Source: Bacteroides sp. OM05-12 (GTDB lineage: Bacteria > Bacteroidota > Bacteroidia > Bacteroidales > Bacteroidaceae). Taken from it: a stretch of DNA of 64,000 bases. This document shows, one piece after another, positions 1 through 9,617 of this stretch. Positions within the stretch are counted from its first letter, which is position 1. Every line of letters begins with the position of its first letter. Made by a program: the position numbers and the translations under genes. The DNA is taken from contig NZ_QSUN01000017.1 in assembly GCF_003438995.1 (NCBI RefSeq), forward strand, positions 10,862 to 74,861, in the 5' to 3' direction. A model generated the notes under the pieces. That model did no database searches. It was not told the DNA's origin and worked only from the letters and a program-made list of their open reading frames with translations.

Positions 1-2
1 AA

Positions 3-440
3 CAGGCAAAAGCAAAACCCAAAGCATTGCCTGCAAACATTAGTACGGAGTGTTTGGCGGTGGATGCCGCATGCAGTGGCAATCCCGGTCCGATGGAATA
101 CAGGGGAGTTTATCTGCGCACAAATGAAGAAATCTTCCATTTCGGTCCTACATTGGGAACCAACAATATCGGAGAGTTCCTGGCCATCGTTCACGGTCTG
201 GCACTCCTAAAACAAAAGAAGCTGACAATGCCTATCTATTCCGACAGTAAAACAGCTATTAGCTGGGTGAAAAACAAGAAGTGTAAAACGCTACTGACAC
301 GTGACGCTCAAACAGAAGAGTTATTCCAACTCATCGAACGTGCTGAGAATTGGTTGAAGAAAAACAGCTATTCTACCAAGATTATCAAATGGGAAACACA
401 AGAATGGGGCGAAATCCCTGCTGATTTCGGAAGGAAATAA
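3..440 (+). CDS. Ribonuclease H (5'-truncated by window edge)
   Basis: This is the C-terminal RNase H catalytic domain, which cleaves the RNA strand of RNA:DNA hybrids in the cytoplasm. The frame is open from the window edge with no stop, so the gene begins upstream; the TTG at 27 is an internal leucine rather than a start. Active-site acidic residues are visible in AVDAACSGNPGP (Asp), NNIGEFLAIVHG (Glu), IYSDSKTA (Asp) and the terminal EIPADFGRK (Asp). From established knowledge, Bacteroides homologues are about 210 residues with an N-terminal viroplasmin-like hybrid-binding domain; only the last ~145 residues are present here. It converges on the DUF4254 gene across a hairpin at 441-480. 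Confidence 0.9.
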   Translation, partial: QAKAKPKALPANISTECLAVDAACSGNPGPMEYRGVYLRTNEEIFHFGPTLGTNNIGEFLAIVHGLALLKQKKLTMPIYSDSKTAISWVKNKKCKTLLTRDAQTEELFQLIERAENWLKKNSYSTKIIKWETQEWGEIPADFGRK

Positions 441-480
441 TGATGATTCTTTCAGTATGAACAACAAGAAAGAATCATCA
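441..480. terminator. Perfect 13-bp hairpin between convergent genes
   Basis: TGATGATTCTTTC at 441-453 is the exact reverse complement of 468-480, with a 14-nt loop. It starts directly after the RNase H stop codon and lies between two convergent genes, so it can serve both. There is no long T-run on either side, so termination is inferred from position and stem strength. Confidence 0.55.
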
Positions 481-499
481 GAATAACAAAACAACAACT

Positions 500-1105
500 T
501 TACTTCTTACCGTAAAGCACCGGATTCAAACTCGGATCATTATACATCTTCATCTGTTTATACACTTTCATGTATTTTCTTCCGGCTTCAATATCTTCAA
601 TCAATTGGTTAATAGCTGTGGAAAGATCTTTTTGCTGCTCCAACAAGATGTTCAATTTCGTTTCACATTGCGCATGATGCTCCGGAGTAGTATCCGCACG
701 CTCCACCTCCTGACGCATATGATAGATTTTTAATGCCAAAATAGACAAACGGTCTACAGCCCACGCCGGGCTTTCCGTATTAATTGTAGCATTCGACAAA
801 ATCTTCACATCCTTATACTTATCCAGGAAGTAACTATCAATCAGCTCAACCAGATCCGTACGGTCCTGATTGGATTTATCGATTCTTCTCTTTAAAGTCA
901 GTGCAGCTACCGGATCAATGTTCGGATCACGGATAATATCTTCAAAATGCCACTGCACCGTATCAATCCAATTCTTCAAATACAGATAATACTCAATTGT
1001 CTTTACCTCATAAGGATTCGCTATTGGGGTATCAACATTATCAGTAATATGATAGTCACGGATAGATTCTACGAAAATCTTATTACATAAATCAGTAAAA
1101 GTCAT
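500..1105 (-). CDS. DUF4254 domain-containing protein
   Basis: A 201-residue soluble, highly charged and mostly helical protein with no signal peptide or membrane segment. It resembles the DUF4254 family, found as a single-copy cytoplasmic protein in Bacteroidota. The recognisable core is the N-terminal part (Ile-Glu-Tyr-Tyr-Leu region, WIDTVQWHFEDIIRDP) and the central SPAWAVDRLSILALKIYHM segment. The function is unknown and I infer none. A -7 element (TAGCTTTG) lies 25 bp upstream on the minus strand, so it is probably transcribed on its own, divergently from the ABC transporter gene. Confidence 0.8.
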   Translation of the reverse strand: MTFTDLCNKIFVESIRDYHITDNVDTPIANPYEVKTIEYYLYLKNWIDTVQWHFEDIIRDPNIDPVAALTLKRRIDKSNQDRTDLVELIDSYFLDKYKDVKILSNATINTESPAWAVDRLSILALKIYHMRQEVERADTTPEHHAQCETKLNILLEQQKDLSTAINQLIEDIEAGRKYMKVYKQMKMYNDPSLNPVLYGKK

Positions 1106-1129
1106 AAGTACCTTTTTTAGTTAGTGAGA

Positions 1130-1137
1130 CAAAGCTA
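1130..1137 (-). promoter_or_regulatory. -7 element of the DUF4254 gene
   Basis: The minus strand reads TAGCTTTG, an exact match to the Bacteroidota -7 consensus TAnnTTTG, 25 nt before the ATG at 1105. I see no convincing -33 TTTG at the right distance. Confidence 0.5.
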
Positions 1138-1180
1138 TATAAAGTTTACTAATTCCACAACTATTATGAGTGAATTTTCA

Positions 1181-1188
1181 TACCTTTG
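1181..1188 (+). promoter_or_regulatory. -7 element of the ABC ATPase-pdxB operon
   Basis: TACCTTTG matches TAnnTTTG and sits 27 nt before the ATG at 1215. Because it lies inside the possible GTG-initiated extension from 1170, it argues that the real start is 1215. Confidence 0.55.
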
Positions 1189-1214
1189 TCCTACCTAAAA
1201 GTATTTCATACACA

Positions 1215-1913
1215 ATGTCTGTTAAACTATCAAATATTTATAAATCATACGGGAAGCAGGAGATACTCCATGATGTTAGCTTTGAAGTAAAATGCGGTGA
1301 GATAACCAGCTTTTTGGGAGTCAACGGTGCAGGAAAATCCACGTGCATGAAAATCATTACCGGCGGACTTGTGCAAGACAAAGGCGAAATATATATCTGT
1401 GGTCATAACATTATCGAAGATCCCTTATCATCAAAGAAGCAAATAGGTTATCTTCCGGAGAACAATCCTCTTTATCCGGAAATGTACGTGCGCGAATATT
1501 TGATTTATGTAGCAGGGCTTTATCATCTGACAAACGCATCTCAAATAGTAGATGAAATGATAGAGCGTATCCGGCTGACAGATGTTTGCGGTAAAACCAT
1601 ACATACGTTATCCAAAGGCTATCGGCAAAGGGTAGGGCTTGCACAATCCCTATTACACAATCCCTGTATATTGATTCTGGATGAGCCTTTCTCCGGTTTA
1701 GACCCCAACCAATTAGATGAGATGCATGATATGCTAAGAGAATTGGGAAAGGAAAAAGCAATCCTTTTTTCTTCCCACTCGCTTCAGGAAGTGAAAGATT
1801 TATGCCAGCATACCATCATTCTTCACAATCACAGGATTGTAGCCGACGCTCCAACCGAAGAGCTTATCCAAGAAATGTCTTTAGAAGATAAATTTAAACA
1901 ATTAACGCAATGA
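1215..1913 (+). CDS. ABC transporter ATP-binding protein
   Basis: A 232-residue stand-alone nucleotide-binding subunit of an ABC exporter. Visible motifs are Walker A GVNGAGKST (about residue 35), the signature LSKGYRQRVGLAQSL (about 131), Walker B ILILDEP (about 152) and the switch-histidine segment FSSHS (about 187). The sequence resembles the GldA/NatA-type ATPases of Bacteroidota. No membrane partner is encoded nearby, so the substrate cannot be stated. A GTG at 1170 would add 15 residues but contains the promoter -7 element, so ATG 1215 (MSVKLSNIYKSYGKQ) was chosen. The stop codon overlaps the pdxB start by 4 bp (ATGA), indicating translational coupling. Confidence 0.88.
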   Translation: MSVKLSNIYKSYGKQEILHDVSFEVKCGEITSFLGVNGAGKSTCMKIITGGLVQDKGEIYICGHNIIEDPLSSKKQIGYLPENNPLYPEMYVREYLIYVAGLYHLTNASQIVDEMIERIRLTDVCGKTIHTLSKGYRQRVGLAQSLLHNPCILILDEPFSGLDPNQLDEMHDMLRELGKEKAILFSSHSLQEVKDLCQHTIILHNHRIVADAPTEELIQEMSLEDKFKQLTQ

Positions 1914-2944
1914 AAGTTATTGTAGACGATAAGATACCTTATATTAAAGGAAACATAGAACAAGTTGCCGATGAGGTAATCTATCTTCCGGGAAACCAGT
2001 TTGTATCAGAGACAATACAGGATGCAGATGCCCTAATTATCCGGACGCGCACATTGTGCAACCGGGAACTATTAGAAGGCAGCCGCGTAAAATTCATCGC
2101 AACGGCAACTATCGGTTTCGATCATATTGATACCGAATATTGCCGGAATGCAGGTATCACATGGACAAATGCTCCCGGATGCAATGCAAGTTCCGTCGCA
2201 CAATATATTCATTCTGCACTCTTACTTTTACAAAAAAAGGGTTACGACCTCAAAAACTCCTGTATAGGCATTATCGGTGTAGGAAATGTAGGAAAGAAAG
2301 TACAAAAGGTTGCAGAATTATTAGGATTAAAGGTATTACTAAATGATCCTCCCCGCCAAGAACAAGAAGGGAACAACGATTTTACAGACTTGGAAACCAT
2401 CAAGCGGGAATGTGATATCATCACCTTTCACACGCCTCTCAATAAGGAGGGAAAATATCGCACTTACCATTTAGCAGACCACGATTTTTTCCAATCCCTG
2501 AAAAAGCAGCCTGTCATCATCAATACCTCCAGAGGCGAAGTAATCGAAACGCAAGCTATCCTCAACGCTCTGCAAAACGGCACAATATCCAATGCCATTA
2601 TCGACGTATGGGAAAATGAGCCGGGCATTAATTTAACCCTGCTCAATAACGTGTTTTTAGGAACTCCTCACATAGCCGGATACTCAGCAGATGGTAAAGC
2701 AAATGCCACCCGTATGTCTCTTGAAGCTCTTTGTGATTTCTTTCATTTACCCAAGAACTTTCACATTGCACCTCCCGAACCGGAACAGAACATTCTCAAA
2801 GGAATGAAAGAAGAAGACGCCTATCTATTAATGTATAATCCCGAACAAGATAGTATAAAATTAAAAGAACATCCGGAACTATTTGAGTACCTGCGAGGAA
2901 ATTATCCGTTAAGAAGAGAAAAGGAAGCATATCTCCGTCTCTGA
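1910..2944 (+). CDS. pdxB: Erythronate-4-phosphate dehydrogenase
   Basis: Catalyses NAD-dependent oxidation of 4-phosphoerythronate to 2-oxo-3-hydroxy-4-phosphobutanoate in the DXP-dependent pathway to pyridoxal phosphate. The 344-residue protein belongs to the D-2-hydroxyacid dehydrogenase family. The Rossmann motif GIIGVGNVGKKV is at about 121-132, the catalytic Arg is in INTSRGEVIE (about 207), and the catalytic His is in GTPHIAGYS (about 253). The N-terminal MKVIVDDKIPYIKG and a ~90-residue C-terminal extension typical of PdxB separate it from serA-type enzymes. It overlaps the upstream ABC ATPase gene by 4 bp, so the two are co-transcribed, although no functional link is evident. Confidence 0.93.
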   Translation: MKVIVDDKIPYIKGNIEQVADEVIYLPGNQFVSETIQDADALIIRTRTLCNRELLEGSRVKFIATATIGFDHIDTEYCRNAGITWTNAPGCNASSVAQYIHSALLLLQKKGYDLKNSCIGIIGVGNVGKKVQKVAELLGLKVLLNDPPRQEQEGNNDFTDLETIKRECDIITFHTPLNKEGKYRTYHLADHDFFQSLKKQPVIINTSRGEVIETQAILNALQNGTISNAIIDVWENEPGINLTLLNNVFLGTPHIAGYSADGKANATRMSLEALCDFFHLPKNFHIAPPEPEQNILKGMKEEDAYLLMYNPEQDSIKLKEHPELFEYLRGNYPLRREKEAYLRL

Positions 2945-2995
2945 GGTTTTAAAGCATTTTAACTAATGCCGAACCTAATAAATATTTTATTTCAG

Positions 2996-3003
2996 TATTT
3001 TTG
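2996..3003 (+). promoter_or_regulatory. -7 element of the AraC gene
   Basis: TATTTTTG fits TAnnTTTG 14 nt before ATG 3018. Its last base is the first base of an in-frame GTG at 3003, so that GTG is unlikely to be the translation start. Confidence 0.5.
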
Positions 3004-3017
3004 TGCAAACTAATTAT

Positions 3018-3890
3018 ATGGAAGTAAACAATCAACATATCGATTCTCCTAATAATGAATCATCTCCGGAAGATTTCAAGATCTACGATGACATTGCAGA
3101 TCTTCCCCTTCATGAAAATCCAACTTACCTAAACGAAGGAATAAACGGTATTTGCACCGGTGGTTCCGCTATTTTAAATGTCGCTTCAAACCAACGTAAA
3201 ATAACTAAAAACGATTTAGTCGTTCTTTTCCCTTATCATTTGGTTAGTATTACGGAAGTTAGCGATGATTTTTCAATGCTCTTTTATAAGGTTCCCAAAA
3301 CAATGTTTATGGATACCATGAGCGGTTTGTGCAGGTTAACGCTTGATCTTTTCTTTTACATGCGTCAGAACTTCAGCTATCCACTGGATGATAATGAACG
3401 TGAACGATTTGCCCATTTCTGTCATTTATTATCTTTCCGTGCCAGTTCATCGCCAAATCTCTTCAGAAAAGAATCGATCATGCACTTGCTAAGGGTCTTT
3501 TATTGGGATATATACATCGCATTTAAAAACAGCGCCCCTGCAACAGAACAATCCATCAAATATACCAGTAAAGAGAAAATTACGTTCAATTTCTTCTATT
3601 TGGTTACGGAGCATCATTCAGAAAGCCGGGAAGTAGCTTTCTATGCTAAGAAACTGTCTATTTCGCCCAAATATCTTACACTATTAATGAAAGAAGTAAC
3701 AGGGCAAACAGCAAAAGATTGGATTATAGAATATACGATACTTGAACTTAAATCTCTTCTAAGAAATACCCAACTGGATATTAAGGAAATCGTAAAACGT
3801 ACCAATTTCCCTTCCCAATCCGTTATGAGCCGTTTCTTCCGGGAATATACCGGAATGACTCCATCAGAATACCGAAATTCAATTTCATAA
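3018..3890 (+). CDS. AraC family transcriptional regulator
   Basis: A 290-residue cytoplasmic regulator. The N-terminal half is a cupin-like sensor fold. The last ~100 residues are the double helix-turn-helix of the AraC/XylS family, with EVAFYAKKLSISPKYLTLLM as the first HTH and the family signature ending RFFREYTGMTPSEYRNS. The ligand and targets are unknown. It stands alone, between pdxB and the convergent GH81 gene, so a role in the glucan locus is possible but only by proximity; the divergent regulator at 30 kb is the stronger candidate. ATG 3018 was chosen over the GTG at 3003, which overlaps the -7 element. Confidence 0.85.
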   Translation: MEVNNQHIDSPNNESSPEDFKIYDDIADLPLHENPTYLNEGINGICTGGSAILNVASNQRKITKNDLVVLFPYHLVSITEVSDDFSMLFYKVPKTMFMDTMSGLCRLTLDLFFYMRQNFSYPLDDNERERFAHFCHLLSFRASSSPNLFRKESIMHLLRVFYWDIYIAFKNSAPATEQSIKYTSKEKITFNFFYLVTEHHSESREVAFYAKKLSISPKYLTLLMKEVTGQTAKDWIIEYTILELKSLLRNTQLDIKEIVKRTNFPSQSVMSRFFREYTGMTPSEYRNSIS

Positions 3891-3943
3891 GTAAGCATAG
3901 GTCATCGGTATGAAACAAAACCAATGTTCCTAACAAGCAATAA

Positions 3944-3988
3944 AAAAAGGATCTATTGTCGTGAATAAACAGACTTTAGATCCTTTTT
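3944..3988. terminator. Bidirectional intrinsic terminator
   Basis: AAAAAGGATCTA at 3944-3955 pairs perfectly with TAGATCCTTTTT at 3977-3988. The A-run on one side and T-run on the other give a U-tract in both directions. It lies between the convergent AraC and GH81 genes and closes the glucan operon. Confidence 0.8.
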
Positions 3989-4026
3989 CCTTTCAGTAAT
4001 CAGAAAACAACTAGAAATTTAAATCT

Positions 4027-7000
4027 CTACAAAACAATCTTGAGTACTTCGTGACCAACACGTTTCCTTATCATTAACACATAAATACCAGTCCGATTCC
4101 CCACTTCAATAGTAAACTCATCTGCTTCACGAACCTTATTGATAATAATCATTTTTCCCTGAATATCAAAAAGCATCACATCTTCAATATCATCACCGCT
4201 AATTCTTAATTCATTGCCATTACGAACAACCATTGCTTTGTTCACTTCATTAAGTCCGGTAAAAGACTGTACGGATATCGGTAAAGTAAAGTTAGCCAAC
4301 TTACATGACACAGTCAAAAGATAATCCCCGACTAAAGTGGCATGATAAGTACCGTCAACGTCAATCTTACCTCCGGTAACAGACCAATTTAATGGATAAT
4401 CAACGATCAATCGGTCATCAATATCCCGAACTTCCGCAACATACTTAACAGTCTCGCCAACAGTTAGTGTCTTTACCGGATCAATCAGATGAATATAATA
4501 CGGTTCTTCCGGCTTCACTTTCTCACCAAATGCGCGTAATTCAAAAATAGAATATCCCCATACCGTACTTCTCCGAGTACAATAGATTCGCAAATAGCGT
4601 CCCATACCGCTCACTCTGAATTTATCAGTCCTCTTACCAGTCTTATCGGAAACAGATTGCAATGTATTCCAAATCTCCCCATTCGGCGAAATTTGCACCT
4701 CATAATCAGCAGCCGAAGCTGTTTCCCAATCAATTTCAATATCGGTTACCAAATAAGCATCCTGCATATCCACTTTAATCCATTCAGGCCCATCCTGTTC
4801 TGCACTGATCCAACGTGTACCGCCATTGCCGTCTACAGCAGCATTGCCGTCACCGGATGACGTCTCAACAGGTTTCTTCAAAACAAGATTCGTATTATCT
4901 ATACTAATCACTTCTATATTAGCAGTTGCCGTCATACCCGATGCCGTAGCTGTAACCACGTACGTACCTAAATTATTCGTACAGAAAACACCCGATGCTG
5001 AAATAACTCCCTCTGCCTTACAACTCCAATTCGGATTAACTGTATACGGATTTCCATACTGGTCAAACCCTTTAGCTTTCAACTCTAATGATTCACCTGC
5101 CTTCAATTTATAATATTCCGGCTCTACTACCATACGAGACAAAACTCTTTTAGGATATACACTAAACGGAAACTCTTTCTGAAGGGTACCATAACTTACT
5201 TTCAAAGTATAATCTCCCGTAGTAGTCGCCTTAAAGCTATTTCCATTCACAATCGTTCCTCCTCCATTCGGGGTATAAACTACTGTCTTATCTTTTTGCA
5301 AAGCAATACCATACTGGTCTAAAACTATTGTTTCCAAAGGAGTTGTTTCGTCACAATAGAAAACCAATGGTTGCGGAAGTACCTGTATATCTGTCGGAAC
5401 CGGATTATCCCATTTTGCATTTCCATAGACTTCCATTTCCCAAAGACTGGCACCATAGACACTGCTTCTTTTCAAACAAACCAGACGTATATATCGCGCA
5501 GCAGTCTCTTCAATCGTAAAGTCTTCATTTCCACCTCTACAGGAAGATTTCTCATATACCGTAGTCCAATCCTCTTCATCTAGAGATACGTCAATCCGGT
5601 AAGCAGTAGCATAAGAAGCCTCCCAGAAAAGTTTAAAACGATTGATAATATAACTTCCTTCCAAATCAATCTGAATATAAGCTCCATCTTCAAAAGAACT
5701 ACCCCAACGGGTACTCATATCCCCGTCATTCACATTGGAAGGCATATTCTCTCCTTCACTACCACTTGCCCGTGCCGGTTTATTAAACGCTAAATTTACA
5801 TCCTCTATCTGGGCAACCTTTATATTAATCGTTTTACTGACTTTTCCTTTACCTACAATCAGTTTATAATCTCCCGGAGTAGTTGCGGTAAAACGGTTAT
5901 TGACAAAAGTCGCTTTTCCTTCTCCCGTAATCTTATACTCTAATCCCTCTACCGGAATGTTACAGCCAAACTGATCTAAGAAAGTAATATCAAATTCCTG
6001 ACTGTCTCCTACAACCAACACCGCAGAACCGGGGCTGACCTCTACAGAAGTTAAATTAATACTCTCCTCAACAACAAACGTTGCCGCCGCTTTCTTGTTC
6101 CCGGATGCAGCTTCCACGGTTACATTTCCATATTGTTGCGGAGTAAACAGTCCATTGATAATCGTACCATCTCCATTTACTTTCCAAGACAATTGGGCCG
6201 GCACAACTTCACCTTTACCATTATAAGCAGTACCTTGTAACTGAATGGATTCTCCTTGTTTCAGGAGCATAGACGGTGCAGTAATCTGAATACCCAATAT
6301 ATCATCTTCACTCAAAGATGACGGAACTCCATATACTTCAAATTCATACAAAGAAAACCCATAGGAAGTAGCTCGCTGCAAACCGTTCATCTTTATATAA
6401 CGTGCTTCACAATTCAAATCAATGGATTCCGTACCTCCAAGCCCATTTACGGTTTTAAGAGTAGTCCACGATTTACCATTATCCGAAACCTGAATCTCAT
6501 AAAGCGAAGCATAAGAAGCCTCCCAAACCAGACTTACATGAGAAATATACGATTTCTCACCCAAATCCACATATACCCATTGGTTATCTGCATGCTCACT
6601 ACCCCATCGAGTCGTTTTATCACCATCTGTAACATAGCGGGTCAATGTTCCTGTATTTTCTTCGGAGCTGGAATATGCCTTTTTGTTTAAAGCAATATTA
6701 GCAAGTTTCGGAGACAAATATACTTGTTCCGAATAGGTTTTCCCATCTGCCGTTGCCTGTACCGTATATATCCCTACTGTCTGTACATCAAGTATAGAAT
6801 CTGTTTTCACCACTTGGCCGTCTTTCATTATTTTCCAATCGACCTTTGTCAGATAAGCATTCCCATATTGGTCTTCTGCCTTTAGTGAAAAGTTCAATGA
6901 TTTACCTACTTCAAGATAAGGTTGTTGCGGTTCTATTTCCGCTTTATTCAAGACTGCCTTATCATTAATCATCAAATCAATTGTAGCAGACAACTCCCCT

Positions 7001-9582
7001 AAAGTAGCTGTTACTGTACAAGTCTGCCCTTTCACATTACCGGCTGTGAATAATCCTTGACTGATAGAGCCATAACTATTATTGACTTTCCATACGGGAG
7101 TTCCTTCTACAGTTGCTCCATATTGATCTGTAATACGGGCGGAAAGCTGAAGTTTTTGTCCCGGAGGAACAATCAAACTTGCAGGCTTCACTATCTCTAT
7201 CGCCGAAGCATAAGGAGCAGACGAATAAACCGTCAACTTATGACCTGGGGCTTTTATCTTCTTCTCCGCAATATTATTACGATAAAATGTTACTGTTTTT
7301 TCTGATATTTCAGGGTTATAAACCACATAAGTATAAACTCCATCCTTATTTTTATAAGTAGTGGCAGTTGGAATGTCAGCATGTACTTCCCAATCAATAT
7401 CGCCATAAGTACGATGAGAATGAAGAATGTAATAGCTGATGCCACCGGTATCCGGATTCTTAACGGTCGGTTTATCTTCATTCCACATTCTTTCAAAAAC
7501 ATTAGCCGCACTATCCGGATCAAAGCGTTGCAAATAAGAAAGGACTACATTTCCTAATCCCGACTCTTTTCCTAATGATTCACCGTTTGCATTTTCATTT
7601 TCCCATCCGCCTATTTCTTTCTTATCCCACATCTGTGCATAGTCACGACGTGCAAAGTCAAGATCTTCAGAGAGATATTTCAGACAAGGAGAAATAGGCA
7701 TCCATTGAATAGAATGCATCCAGACCGGATCACCGCTAAACCACGTCCACCAACCTATGCCCTGTGAAGTCAGATTACTGTTATAAGGTTTCGTATAAAG
7801 TTCCCTGTTAATATTTTCATTATCACGGTCAAACCAATATTCCGCCACGCCACGTGATTCCGCAGTCCAACCAAAGATAGCAGCATCGCGCATCTCTTTA
7901 TTTCCGGTAGCAACACCAAGCAAATACATACCTCCCCATCCTTGCATCGCTTCCGATGTTGATTCCTGTCCGTTCCCGTTCCAGCCGCCTAAACCTCCGG
8001 CATAAGAATGTCCTGCCCAAGGGTCAAACGTGCGGAAGAAAGGAAAATCTTTATCCGATTTATCCCAATTGGCATAATCCTTTGCCACAAGCGTAAGCAT
8101 TTCTCCGTAATTCCGGCAGAAATCTTCATCAAACAAAGCGAGAAGAGCTCCGGCATAAGTATAATATCCGTAATGGAAATGGTGATCATTAAATGTATCC
8201 GAATCATAACTGGTATCATAACCAATCAAAGCCCCCCAACGTTGATAACGTGCAAAAAAGAAATTATTCTCACCCGGTGTATAAGTCAACCAGTTTACCA
8301 TAACATCTTTCAATCGTTGGCGGCACTTCTCAAAAAGCTCCGTCTCTCCCATTTCATAGGCGAACGTCATATAAAGGGCCATCTGTGTCAATCCTTTTCC
8401 ACCCCAATAAGTATCCGCTCCGAAACTACCCTTATCAGCATAATCCGCAATCATTTGTTTCATGCGTTCCCGGTTATAAGGACTACTCAAGTCCTGCATT
8501 TCTTTAGGAGCTGCATAATAAGGAAGAATACCATTAAAATCATAAGTAACTGTAAAAGTATTCCCTTCTGCCATTTTCATTTTCCCACGAGGGGTGGCAT
8601 ACGTATAATCCGTAAAGCTGAAATTCATCTCCGAACGTTTATAATGATGCGGTATGAATCCTTGCAGGATATTTCGTTCGCTACCTCCAATCAAGTTTTC
8701 CGTACTCACTTTCCAGGTAGAGGCAACCTTTCCGGTTGTTTCATTATAATCCCATTTTACGTCTGTAGAACGGGGAATCACATAAGCATAAGAAGCAAAA
8801 GCATCTAAATCTTCTTTCTGAGGCAACACGGCAACAGAGATAAACTGCTTACTACCATTAAACTTGATGGAAACAAGATCTCCCTTTTGCTCAAACGACG
8901 TACCATCCGGCACATATATACCGTATGCATCCTCACCCAACATCACCACCAAACGGTTTGTTGTCACAGGCAAACTTATTTCTTTGGATACTGTAAAGAA
9001 ACGGGCATTCTTGACTCTAAACTGTGGAACAATATTCTTTGTTTCAACCCATGTGAAAGGAATACCATGAGCCAATGTCACCTTCATTTCCTTTTCACCT
9101 TGCGCCAACTTCATCTCAAGTCCCCAATCGTGCCAGTTTTCTGCGATTGCCGACTCCGGATAGAATTTACTGCCGGTTATCTCTAACTGTGTATTCCATT
9201 TCATTTCGCATCCATCAGGGCTCCAAAATGTAGGATAAGCAATATAAATGCCATAATCTTCCGCATTAACCACTTGCGGATAAGCCCATAAGTTGCCGGA
9301 ATAACGGGTATTCAATAAATCCGTCCACCAGTCATTCGTTGGAATAGGTTCACCGTCTTCTCTGATAAACAACTCTTTAGTTTGCATAATCCTACTCTTG
9401 TCACCACTATGCTCATTTGTCCAACTTTTAGAAAGCGGAGGATATTCCGCATAACTGCCTTTACCTACCTTAACCGGGTTTTGAGCTACTACTTTAACGC
9501 CGATATTCAATAAAGGGACAATAAAAAAGGCAATAATCAATAAAGCTACTTTTGAAAAAGATTTCTGCTGAAACTGTACCAT
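4027..9582 (-). CDS. GH81 endo-beta-1,3-glucanase with three discoidin domains
   Basis: An 1851-residue secreted enzyme predicted to cut internal beta-1,3-glucosidic bonds. A signal peptide occupies about residues 1-34. The GH81 catalytic module (about 40-780) starts with PIPTNDWWTDLL. It carries the conserved DHHFHYGYY segment (about 464, containing the family's catalytic Asp) and NGQESTSEAM (about 540, containing the catalytic Glu). After it come Ig-like bacterial modules alternating with three F5/8 type C (discoidin) domains at about 965-1086, 1264-1387 and 1560-1690. The end (LFDIQGKMIIIN...TGIYVLMI) is a T9SS-like sorting tail. The upstream spacing to the GH3 gene is 35 bp with a good Shine-Dalgarno (TAGGAG), so it is the last gene of the locus, before the terminator at 3944. 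Confidence 0.9.
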   Translation of the reverse strand: MVQFQQKSFSKVALLIIAFFIVPLLNIGVKVVAQNPVKVGKGSYAEYPPLSKSWTNEHSGDKSRIMQTKELFIREDGEPIPTNDWWTDLLNTRYSGNLWAYPQVVNAEDYGIYIAYPTFWSPDGCEMKWNTQLEITGSKFYPESAIAENWHDWGLEMKLAQGEKEMKVTLAHGIPFTWVETKNIVPQFRVKNARFFTVSKEISLPVTTNRLVVMLGEDAYGIYVPDGTSFEQKGDLVSIKFNGSKQFISVAVLPQKEDLDAFASYAYVIPRSTDVKWDYNETTGKVASTWKVSTENLIGGSERNILQGFIPHHYKRSEMNFSFTDYTYATPRGKMKMAEGNTFTVTYDFNGILPYYAAPKEMQDLSSPYNRERMKQMIADYADKGSFGADTYWGGKGLTQMALYMTFAYEMGETELFEKCRQRLKDVMVNWLTYTPGENNFFFARYQRWGALIGYDTSYDSDTFNDHHFHYGYYTYAGALLALFDEDFCRNYGEMLTLVAKDYANWDKSDKDFPFFRTFDPWAGHSYAGGLGGWNGNGQESTSEAMQGWGGMYLLGVATGNKEMRDAAIFGWTAESRGVAEYWFDRDNENINRELYTKPYNSNLTSQGIGWWTWFSGDPVWMHSIQWMPISPCLKYLSEDLDFARRDYAQMWDKKEIGGWENENANGESLGKESGLGNVVLSYLQRFDPDSAANVFERMWNEDKPTVKNPDTGGISYYILHSHRTYGDIDWEVHADIPTATTYKNKDGVYTYVVYNPEISEKTVTFYRNNIAEKKIKAPGHKLTVYSSAPYASAIEIVKPASLIVPPGQKLQLSARITDQYGATVEGTPVWKVNNSYGSISQGLFTAGNVKGQTCTVTATLGELSATIDLMINDKAVLNKAEIEPQQPYLEVGKSLNFSLKAEDQYGNAYLTKVDWKIMKDGQVVKTDSILDVQTVGIYTVQATADGKTYSEQVYLSPKLANIALNKKAYSSSEENTGTLTRYVTDGDKTTRWGSEHADNQWVYVDLGEKSYISHVSLVWEASYASLYEIQVSDNGKSWTTLKTVNGLGGTESIDLNCEARYIKMNGLQRATSYGFSLYEFEVYGVPSSLSEDDILGIQITAPSMLLKQGESIQLQGTAYNGKGEVVPAQLSWKVNGDGTIINGLFTPQQYGNVTVEAASGNKKAAATFVVEESINLTSVEVSPGSAVLVVGDSQEFDITFLDQFGCNIPVEGLEYKITGEGKATFVNNRFTATTPGDYKLIVGKGKVSKTINIKVAQIEDVNLAFNKPARASGSEGENMPSNVNDGDMSTRWGSSFEDGAYIQIDLEGSYIINRFKLFWEASYATAYRIDVSLDEEDWTTVYEKSSCRGGNEDFTIEETAARYIRLVCLKRSSVYGASLWEMEVYGNAKWDNPVPTDIQVLPQPLVFYCDETTPLETIVLDQYGIALQKDKTVVYTPNGGGTIVNGNSFKATTTGDYTLKVSYGTLQKEFPFSVYPKRVLSRMVVEPEYYKLKAGESLELKAKGFDQYGNPYTVNPNWSCKAEGVISASGVFCTNNLGTYVVTATASGMTATANIEVISIDNTNLVLKKPVETSSGDGNAAVDGNGGTRWISAEQDGPEWIKVDMQDAYLVTDIEIDWETASAADYEVQISPNGEIWNTLQSVSDKTGKRTDKFRVSGMGRYLRIYCTRRSTVWGYSIFELRAFGEKVKPEEPYYIHLIDPVKTLTVGETVKYVAEVRDIDDRLIVDYPLNWSVTGGKIDVDGTYHATLVGDYLLTVSCKLANFTLPISVQSFTGLNEVNKAMVVRNGNELRISGDDIEDVMLFDIQGKMIIINKVREADEFTIEVGNRTGIYVLMIRKRVGHEVLKIVL

Positions 9583-9617
9583 TCTATTTTCTCCTATTTA
9601 GTATTTTATTTATGAAT

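Noticed and set aside
8008..8808. Plus-strand 266-codon open frame inside the GH81 gene
   Set aside because: Antisense to the GH81 catalytic domain, with composition typical of a shadow frame.
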